From: Acidothermaceae bacterium
GTDB lineage: Bacteria > Actinomycetota > Actinomycetes > Acidothermales > Acidothermaceae
Direction of reading: 5' to 3'
Assembly: GCA_025925185.1 (NCBI GenBank)
Contig: JAICLV010000144.1
Coordinates: 1 to 5,915 of the forward strand
DNA length: 5,915 nucleotides
Both the position numbers and the translations under genes were made by a program. Shown piece by piece: positions 1 to 4,608 of the stretch (position 1 is the stretch's first letter; each line of letters starts with the position of its first letter). A model generated the notes under the pieces. It made no database searches. It worked only from the letters and a program-made list of their open reading frames with translations, and was not told where the DNA came from.

Positions 1-40
1 ACCGCACGCAGGTGTGAGCGCCAGCTCTTCGACCCACCGT

Positions 41-45
41 GGAGG
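41..45 (+). promoter_or_regulatory. Ribosome binding site of the VOC gene
   Basis: GGAGG lies 5 bases before the GTG at 51 and 11 bases before the ATG at 57. It overlaps the more distal GTG at 39, so that codon is unlikely to be the start. The spacing favours GTG 51, with ATG 57 as the alternative. Confidence 0.55.
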
Positions 46-50
46 CCACC

Positions 51-410
51 GTGGCCATGCGACTCGGCAACATCGCTCTCGACTGCCCTGACCCAGCCGG
101 TCTCGCTCGCTTCTACTCCGAACTCACCGGCTGGCCGATCGTCCGCACCGACGACGACTGGATCGACATCGACGCCGGCCACGACGTGATGCTGTCGCTT
201 CAGCTGGCGCCCGACCACGTCCCGCCGCGCTGGCCCGACCCGGCCGCGCCGCAACAAGCCCACCTCGACCTGCTCGTCGACGACATGGACGCCGAGCACG
301 CACGTGCCCTCGAACTGGGCGCGACGCTGCTCGACGACTCGGCCGACCACCCGAGCTTCCGGGTGTTCGCCGACCCGGCCGGGCACCCGTTCTGCCTCTG
401 CCACGGCTGA
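51..410 (+). CDS. VOC family (glyoxalase/bleomycin-resistance-like) protein
   Basis: Encodes about 119 residues forming one vicinal oxygen chelate module. The N-terminal strand and helix read LGNIALDCPDPAGLARFYSELTG, split here as LGNIALDCPDPAG then LARFYSELTGW, followed by an acidic turn and DWIDIDAG. The second half has the pattern HLDLLVDDMDAEHARALELGA and ends with DPAGHPFCL, which is typical of the small actinobacterial Glyoxalase_6-type proteins. The family includes metal-dependent enzymes and resistance proteins, but nothing here fixes a substrate, so only the fold is assigned. Three in-frame starts exist (GTG 39, GTG 51, ATG 57); GTG 51 is chosen from the spacing to GGAGG. The domain is complete and of normal length. 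The gene is convergent with the Fe-S reductase. The 38 bases before it are too short to show whether it belongs to an operon. Confidence 0.85.
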   Translation: MAMRLGNIALDCPDPAGLARFYSELTGWPIVRTDDDWIDIDAGHDVMLSLQLAPDHVPPRWPDPAAPQQAHLDLLVDDMDAEHARALELGATLLDDSADHPSFRVFADPAGHPFCLCHG

Positions 411-449
411 CGGTCGAGCGACAGCACCAATTGCGGGCCCGGCTCGCCG

Positions 450-504
450 AGTGGGCAGAAACGGCGACGCCGGACTCGGTGCGTCGCAGTCATTTCCGCC
501 CACT
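450..504. terminator. Probable bidirectional terminator between convergent genes
   Basis: AGTGGGCAGAAA (450-461) faces TTTCCGCCCACT (493-504), a 12-bp inverted repeat with one mismatch on + and a G.U pair on the - transcript. A second, perfect 7-bp pair, GCGACGC (464-470) with GCGTCGC (481-487), is nested inside. The structure lies 39 bases after the VOC stop and 17 bases beyond the stop of the Fe-S gene. Neither side has a clear T run, which is common for actinobacterial terminators. It could act in both directions, more stably for the - strand gene. Confidence 0.55.
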
Positions 505-521
505 GGGCCAACGCTTTCGGC

Positions 522-2615
522 TCACGGGTTGGCGTTCAAACCGCGCACCGATCGCAGCAGCACCTCTGCCACGTCGATCACGACCACGTCCTCGCGAGCC
601 GCGCCGGACGACTGCCGGTCCTTGACCGCGTCGCCGAGCATCACCCGGCAATACGGGCACGCGGTAGCGACGACGTCCGGATCGAGCGACAGCGCCTCGT
701 CGATGCGCTCGTGGTTGATGCGCTTCCCGACCCGCTCCTCCATCCACATGCGCGCGCCGCCGGCGCCGCAGCAAAACCCCCGACCCCGGCAGCGCGGCAT
801 CTCGGTGGCCGCAACGCCGGGCACCGCGTCGAGCACCGAGCGAGGCTCGTCGTACACCTTGTTATGCCGGCCGAGAAAGCACGGGTCGTGATAAGTGACA
901 GACATTTCAACGGACGACGTGGGCGCGAGCCGCCCTTCTGCGACAAGCGACTCCAGCAACTGGGTGTGGTGCACGACCTCGAAGTCGCCCCCAAGTTGCG
1001 GATACTCGCGCCCGATGGTGTTGAAGCAGTGCGGGCAGGTCGCCACAATCTTCCGGGCGCCAACCGACGACAGCGTCGAGACGTTCTGCTGAGCAAGCAT
1101 TTGATAGACGAACTCGTTGCCCATCCGCCGCGCCGGGTCGCCCGTGCAGGTCTCCTGCGGACCGAGCACCGCGAACGAGACGCCGGCCAGCTGGAGCAGC
1201 TCGGCAAACGCGCGCGTGGTGTGCCGAGCCCGATCATCCGACGCGCCGGCGCAGCCCACCCAGTACAGGTACTCCACGTCGTCCGGAATCGTCTGCCCCG
1301 GCCCGATGACGCGGACGTCGAACGACAAGCCCTCCGTCCAAGCAAGACGCGTGGACGACGGCATGCCCCACGGGTTGCCCGCGTTCTCCAGGTTGCGAAG
1401 CATCCCCCCGGCCTCTGAGGGAAACGCCGACTCGATCAGCACTTGGTGGCGGCGCATGTCCATGATGTGGTCGACGTGCTCGATGTCGACCGGACACTCG
1501 TTGACGCAGGCGCCGCATGAAGTGCAGGCCCACAACGCCTCAGGGTCGATGACGCCGTTCACCTCGGCCGAACCGACCAGCGGACGGGTTGGCGCGGCGT
1601 CGTCCGATTTGCCGTCGAGCAACTGCGCGGCCGAGTCGAACAGGTAGTCGCGCAGGTCGGTGACAATCAGCTTGGGATTGAGCACTTTCCCGGTGTCCCA
1701 GGCCGGGCACTGCGACTGACAGCGACCGCATTCCGTGCATGTGGCGAGATCGAGCAGCCCTTTGACCGTGAAGTCTTCGATCTGACCGCGACCGAACTTA
1801 TCGACGTCCGAGGGGTTTTCGAAGTCGACGCGGTGGTCGCCCGAGTACATCGGCAGCAGCGGGCCGAGCGCGTCCGGCGAGCGGGCGAAGAACACGTTCG
1901 GCGCCGCGAAGACGATGTGCAGGTGCTTCGAGTAGGTGACGAACACCAAGAAGGCCATCACCACGGCGATTTGCGCGAGGATGAAGAACGTCTCGATGCC
2001 CTGGTTCGCCGCGCCGAGCGGGTGCAGCCACTTCGACACCACCCACGAGGCGAACGACCAACCGTAAGGCGCGTAGGGGAAATGACCGGTGTTCATCTGC
2101 GCGCCCCGGTACAGCAACAGCGTCGCGATGACGGCGAGAATCATCGCGAGAATGCCCCACGCGGCGGCGGTGTGCGAGTGGTAGAACCGCGACGCCCGGC
2201 CGCGGCGCGCCGGCGACTGGCGATACCTGATGACGGTGAAGACGACCAGCGCGATCAGCACGGCCACCGCGAAGAAGTCCTCGATAAATCCGAGGCCGGC
2301 CCAGTCGCCGATGCCGAAGTGGTCGTCGAACAGCGCGCCGTACGCCTCGACGATCGTCAGCATCAAGACGATGAACGCCCAGAACGTGAACGCGTGCGCG
2401 ACGCCGGAGACGGTCCACTTCAGCAACCGCCGCTGACCGATGACCTCGGTGGCCTGCGACCGCAGCCCCTTCACCGCCGTCGCGCGCTGCGGCCCGACGC
2501 GGTCGGCCGGCGGCTGCCCCACTCGGAGAAGCCGAAGCAGCCACCACATCCGTCGTCCGGCCACCGCGAAGGCAACAGCGGTGGCGACCACCCCGACGAC
2601 GATGCGCAGCGTCAT
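522..2615 (-). CDS. Membrane-anchored (Fe-S)-binding oxidoreductase, heterodisulfide reductase-like
   Basis: A 697-residue fusion of a membrane domain, a dicluster ferredoxin domain and two cysteine-rich CCG domains. About five hydrophobic segments lie at residues 3-19, 68-93, 109-130, 149-169 and 207-228, as in NarI/HdrE-type cytochrome b subunits; H74, H231 and H233 are possible haem ligands, unproven. Two [4Fe-4S] motifs follow: CTECGRCQSQCP (C293, C296, C299, C303) and CTSCGACVNECP (C364, C367, C370, C374). The CCG domains of the HdrB/GlpC/LutA type hold C455, C490, C527/C530, then C579, C615/C616 (CCGAGG) and C653/C656. The family, including mycobacterial Rv0338c, is thought to move electrons between the quinone pool and a cytoplasmic partner; the substrate is unknown. 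The ATG at 2615 is supported by AGGAG (2621-2625) 5 bases upstream. No dehydrogenase partner gene is visible. All cluster cysteines appear present, so it should be functional. It probably shares a transcript with the CWB2 gene 39 bp upstream. Confidence 0.92.
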   Translation of the reverse strand: MTLRIVVGVVATAVAFAVAGRRMWWLLRLLRVGQPPADRVGPQRATAVKGLRSQATEVIGQRRLLKWTVSGVAHAFTFWAFIVLMLTIVEAYGALFDDHFGIGDWAGLGFIEDFFAVAVLIALVVFTVIRYRQSPARRGRASRFYHSHTAAAWGILAMILAVIATLLLYRGAQMNTGHFPYAPYGWSFASWVVSKWLHPLGAANQGIETFFILAQIAVVMAFLVFVTYSKHLHIVFAAPNVFFARSPDALGPLLPMYSGDHRVDFENPSDVDKFGRGQIEDFTVKGLLDLATCTECGRCQSQCPAWDTGKVLNPKLIVTDLRDYLFDSAAQLLDGKSDDAAPTRPLVGSAEVNGVIDPEALWACTSCGACVNECPVDIEHVDHIMDMRRHQVLIESAFPSEAGGMLRNLENAGNPWGMPSSTRLAWTEGLSFDVRVIGPGQTIPDDVEYLYWVGCAGASDDRARHTTRAFAELLQLAGVSFAVLGPQETCTGDPARRMGNEFVYQMLAQQNVSTLSSVGARKIVATCPHCFNTIGREYPQLGGDFEVVHHTQLLESLVAEGRLAPTSSVEMSVTYHDPCFLGRHNKVYDEPRSVLDAVPGVAATEMPRCRGRGFCCGAGGARMWMEERVGKRINHERIDEALSLDPDVVATACPYCRVMLGDAVKDRQSSGAAREDVVVIDVAEVLLRSVRGLNANP

Positions 2616-2654
2616 CTGCTCTCCTAATCGGGTCGGCGTGTGCTTGCAGCCACC

Positions 2655-4241
2655 CTAGGGAGTGGTCGGGGCGGTGGCGGTAGTGGTGATGCTTGTCACC
2701 GTCTGCCTGGACGTCGGTGTGCCACCCGCGGCGACGACGTCGCACTCGAGCGGCAGTAACGACGCGGGGTCGAAGACGACCGACGCGACAGCGTTGTCGG
2801 GGAGGCCGATCGACAACCGGACACCCACCCGGCCGGTCGAATCCCGCTGCAGGGCGGCGACGTTCACCTCTGGCAGGCCCGACAGCGCCGCGTAGGTCGC
2901 GAGCCGTAGGTCCGGCGCAGTAACCGGGTCGATTAGGACTTGCTGCGCGTTGAGGAAGAACAGCGTGTCCGCGGTGTTCGCCTTGATCCCAAGCCCTGCG
3001 TCGAACGGCGCGTACAGGCTGTTGACCGCTCCCGGCAACGCGGCGACCGATCGGGGCAGCGAGCCGAGCTGCGCCCGCGTCGGCGTCGCCGCCCGCGCGG
3101 TGGACGCCGTGCCGCCCTTCGGATACACGGTGACATCGCCGTTCGCGCCATCGACCACGACCGTGCGATCGACCACGTTGGTGCCGCTCGCGAAGTGCTC
3201 GAGTCGGACGCCGTAGCGATTCGACAGCGCAGGCGCCGTGGCCGCCGCGACACCGCCGGCGCCCGCGAAATCGCCAACCTGCGTCGCAACGCCGTCGCTC
3301 ACAGCGGCCGTCCCGCCGAACACGATTGCGTCGCGCACGGTGGCGAAGTCGAACAACATCTCGGTGACCACGGGCGCGGGCAGGGCGCCGGCGCGCGGCA
3401 CGAGGAGCAACGGCACCTGCTTCGCGCCAAGGTTGTAGCCCGACGCGAGCGCGTCGGGGAACGCCTCGCCGGTCGCGACGCCGATCGCCGTCGCGGCGGG
3501 GAAGAACTGATCGGCGACCTGGGCGGAGGTGTCGTAGCGGTCGGTGCCGATGAATGCCTGCGCGGACGGATCGGCCGCCGCCGCCGGACCGCCGAGCGCG
3601 TATCGCGGCCCAGCCGGGTGAGCGGCCAGGTACGCCGCCGTCGCTGTTGCCTGACGTGATCCCGCGGTGAGCAAGATGGCACCGCCCGTCTTCACCGCCG
3701 CCGGGCCCGCGGCCAAGGCGTCGGGGAAGTTCAACCCGGTCGCCTCGAAGACCGTTGACGGGTCACCGAGCTCGTGCGCGATCGCGACGGCGGTCGCGTA
3801 GCGATCCACGCCGTAGACCCGCTTCGGAACGTCGCCGAGCGCGGTGACCGCCTTGTCGACGTCCGGGTTGATCGCGTTCGGGCCGCCAAGGATGTACACC
3901 GTCGAGCCGACCGGCGCCACCCGGATCATCTCGGCCTGCACGCCGGGGTCAAGCGCGGTGCGCGAGGTGAGCAGCAGTGGGCCGCCCACCTCGGCGGCGA
4001 GCGGCGTCCCGGCGAGCGCGTCGGGGAAGTCGTCGGCCCGCGTGAGGACCACGGCGCGCGCGCTTTGACTGGCGAAGTACTGGTTCTTGGACGACGCGAT
4101 GGACGTCGCGATTCGGTCGGAGCCCGAGATGCGCAAGACGCTGGAAGACGTGGCGGCGGTCGCCGCTGACGGCGTCACCGCAAGCGCGCCGGTGACGAGC
4201 ATGGCTGCGCACAGGGGCAGCGCGAGACGCGGTCGTGTCAC
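2655..4241 (-). CDS. Secreted cell wall-binding repeat 2 (CWB2) protein with CU044_5270-like C-terminal domain
   Basis: A 528-residue exported protein. Residues 1-29 form a Sec signal peptide: TRPR, a hydrophobic core LALPLCAAMLVTGALAV, then ATA|A near position 29. Three CWB2 repeats follow, at about 37-127 (RISGSDRIATS, DFPDALAG, VYILGG), 141-224 (RVYGVDRYATA, NFPDALAAG, RYALGG) and 231-318 (GTDRYDTSA, AFPDALASG, AIVFGG). In other bacteria such repeats anchor proteins non-covalently to wall polymers. Residues about 341-505 are a separate domain whose end (ATYAALSGLPEVNV, DSTGRVGVRL, VVFDPASLLPLE) resembles CU044_5270-family proteins; this is pattern recognition only. The tail is rich in Thr and Ser. 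The GTG start is chosen because the signal peptide begins there and GGAGGT lies 9 bases upstream. Extending to the ATG at 4415 would add 58 Gly/Pro/Arg-rich residues translated through a hairpin. No LPXTG or lipobox is seen. It is divergent from dnaK; the ligand is unknown. Confidence 0.88.
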   Translation of the reverse strand: MTRPRLALPLCAAMLVTGALAVTPSAATAATSSSVLRISGSDRIATSIASSKNQYFASQSARAVVLTRADDFPDALAGTPLAAEVGGPLLLTSRTALDPGVQAEMIRVAPVGSTVYILGGPNAINPDVDKAVTALGDVPKRVYGVDRYATAVAIAHELGDPSTVFEATGLNFPDALAAGPAAVKTGGAILLTAGSRQATATAAYLAAHPAGPRYALGGPAAAADPSAQAFIGTDRYDTSAQVADQFFPAATAIGVATGEAFPDALASGYNLGAKQVPLLLVPRAGALPAPVVTEMLFDFATVRDAIVFGGTAAVSDGVATQVGDFAGAGGVAAATAPALSNRYGVRLEHFASGTNVVDRTVVVDGANGDVTVYPKGGTASTARAATPTRAQLGSLPRSVAALPGAVNSLYAPFDAGLGIKANTADTLFFLNAQQVLIDPVTAPDLRLATYAALSGLPEVNVAALQRDSTGRVGVRLSIGLPDNAVASVVFDPASLLPLECDVVAAGGTPTSRQTVTSITTTATAPTTP

Positions 4242-4250
4242 GGCGTCCGC

Positions 4251-4256
4251 ACCTCC
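4251..4256 (-). promoter_or_regulatory. Ribosome binding site fixing the CWB2 protein start
   Basis: GGAGGT on the - strand stands 9 bases before the GTG at 4241, directly ahead of a clear signal peptide. The same 11-base string GGCGGAGGTGC (4249-4259) recurs exactly at 4381-4391. It can pair with CACCTCC at 4334-4340 in the same transcript. Confidence 0.7.
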
Positions 4257-4285
4257 GCCAGCGCCCGAATCATGGTCGAAATGTA

Positions 4286-4316
4286 GCGGGCCGGGCGGGA
4301 AGACCGCCCGGCCCGC
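4286..4316 (-). terminator. 13-bp perfect GC hairpin, possible terminator or leader structure
   Basis: GCGGGCCGGGCGG (4286-4298) and CCGCCCGGCCCGC (4304-4316) are perfect inverted repeats around a 5-base loop. On the - strand the hairpin begins 14 bases after the TAG of the short frame at 4331-4405 and ends 44 bases before the CWB2 start codon. No T run follows, only TACATTT. No complete gene runs into it from either side. It is therefore either the terminator of a lost - strand gene, or part of the CWB2 5' leader if transcription starts further upstream. The structure is certain; its role is not. Confidence 0.5.
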
Positions 4317-4330
4317 GCACGTCAGACGCG

Positions 4331-4405
4331 CTAGGAGGTGTACGGGTTGCCTGGCGCGGTCGCCGCCGTCGTCAGGCTCAGCACCTCCGCCGGGCGGCGA
4401 CCTTC
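4331..4405 (-). pseudogene. Short coding-like frame: relic 3' end of a gene or leader peptide
   Basis: After two in-frame TGA codons (the nearer at 4406-4408) an open frame of 24 codons runs to TAG at 4331-4333. Its third positions are almost all G or C, as in real genes here. The last 17 codons, from a GTG at 4384, read VLSLTTAATAPGNPYTS. Aligned without gaps to the C-terminus of the adjacent CWB2 protein (VTSITTTATAPTTP), 9 of 14 residues match, although both are low-complexity. A hairpin follows 14 bases after the stop, the usual layout of a gene end. There is no well-spaced ribosome binding site for the GTG: GGAG directly abuts and overlaps it. I favour a remnant of a tandem paralogue; a leader peptide or chance frame remains possible. 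Confidence 0.3.
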
Positions 4406-4417
4406 TCATGATCATGA
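4406..4417. repeat. 12-bp perfect palindrome, possible operator
   Basis: TCATGATCATGA is its own reverse complement. It extends to an 18-base palindrome (4403-4420) with one mismatched pair on each side of the core (TT-C-core-A-AA). It lies in an AT-rich patch just downstream, on the - strand, of a weak -10-like TATTAG (4421-4426), where a regulator of the CWB2 gene could bind. I do not recognise the cognate protein. Confidence 0.35.
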
Positions 4418-4455
4418 AAACTAATACGGCATAGGGCCCGAATTGCTTTCACGAT

Positions 4456-4506
4456 GGTCGGGGCGACGGTCGGGGCGACGGGTCGAGGCGACCGGGACGA
4501 GGCGAT
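4456..4506. repeat. Short tandem repeat, period 12-13 bp, about four units
   Basis: Two exact copies of GGTCGGGGCGAC (4456-4467 and 4468-4479) are followed by GGTCGAGGCGAC (4481-4492, after one extra G) and a degenerate unit GGGACGAGGCGAT (4494-4506). The array ends 10 bases before the upstream HAIR-like repeat of the dnaK promoter. It may be simple slippage or an upstream binding region; no function is evident. Confidence 0.6.
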
Positions 4507-4516
4507 GGGGGAACGG

Positions 4517-4537
4517 GTTGAGCCGACCCCGCTCAAC
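4517..4537. promoter_or_regulatory. Upstream HAIR-like HspR operator
   Basis: GTTGAGC-N7-GCTCAAC matches the HspR-binding HAIR consensus CTTGAGT-N7-ACTCAAG at 10 of 14 positions, keeping the core TTGAG-N9-CTCAA exactly. The symmetry extends to 9-bp perfect arms (4515-4523 and 4531-4539). It lies 6 bases before the -35. Its centre (4527) is 52 bp from the centre of the downstream HAIR. Several HspR sites ahead of dnaK are known in Streptomyces. Confidence 0.6.
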
Positions 4538-4543
4538 CCTCAT

Positions 4544-4571
4544 TTGACATCCGCCGCAGCTCACATAACAT
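4544..4571 (+). promoter_or_regulatory. dnaK promoter (-35 and -10)
   Basis: A perfect TTGACA (4544-4549) is separated by 16 bp from TAACAT (4566-4571), which matches the -10 consensus at 4 of 6 positions including the TA and final T. Transcription would start near 4578, giving a leader of about 30 nt before dnaK. The -10 overlaps the left half of the downstream HAIR operator, fitting repression by occlusion. Confidence 0.65.
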
Positions 4572-4589
4572 GAGCCGTACAGACTCAAG
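4569..4589. promoter_or_regulatory. HAIR operator (HspR-binding site) at the dnaK promoter
   Basis: CATGAGC-N7-ACTCAAG matches the HAIR consensus CTTGAGT-N7-ACTCAAG at 12 of 14 positions; the right half-site is perfect. It covers the end of the -10 and the predicted start of transcription and ends 6 bases before the ribosome binding site. In actinobacteria HspR, often with DnaK as co-repressor, binds such sites to repress the dnaK operon until heat or misfolded protein titrates DnaK. HspR itself is not in the window. Confidence 0.82.
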
Positions 4590-4608
4590 TTTCCTAAGGA
4601 GATGCCCC

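Noticed and set aside
3..17. Possible last codons of an upstream gene (RTQV then TGA)
   Set aside because: Four codons at the window edge cannot be distinguished from chance.
1798..2745. Long open frames overlapping the Fe-S reductase and the CWB2 gene (315 residues on -, 264 residues on + at 1833-2627)
   Set aside because: Arg/Ala/Gly-rich low-complexity translations without domains, produced by high GC content on top of well-supported genes.
4242..4415. N-terminal extension of the CWB2 protein to an ATG at 4415 (58 extra residues)
   Set aside because: It is Gly/Pro/Arg-rich, runs through a perfect hairpin, and would bury a clear signal peptide that starts at the GTG at 4241 with its own GGAGGT.
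4333..4424. Small + strand frame after AGGAGGTG (TTG at 4347 to TAA at 4422-4424)
   Set aside because: The 25-residue translation is unremarkable, the start is a rare TTG, and the same bases are better explained by the - strand frame and its complement of the CWB2 ribosome binding site.
4421..4452. - strand promoter for the CWB2 gene: TATTAG with GTGAAA upstream
   Set aside because: The -10 matches 4 of 6, but the -35-like element is 20 bp away, too far for a confident promoter call.
4544..4564. Third HAIR candidate, TTGAC with CTCAC
   Set aside because: The half-sites are separated by 11 bases rather than 9 and each has a mismatch in the core; TTGACA is better explained as the -35 element.
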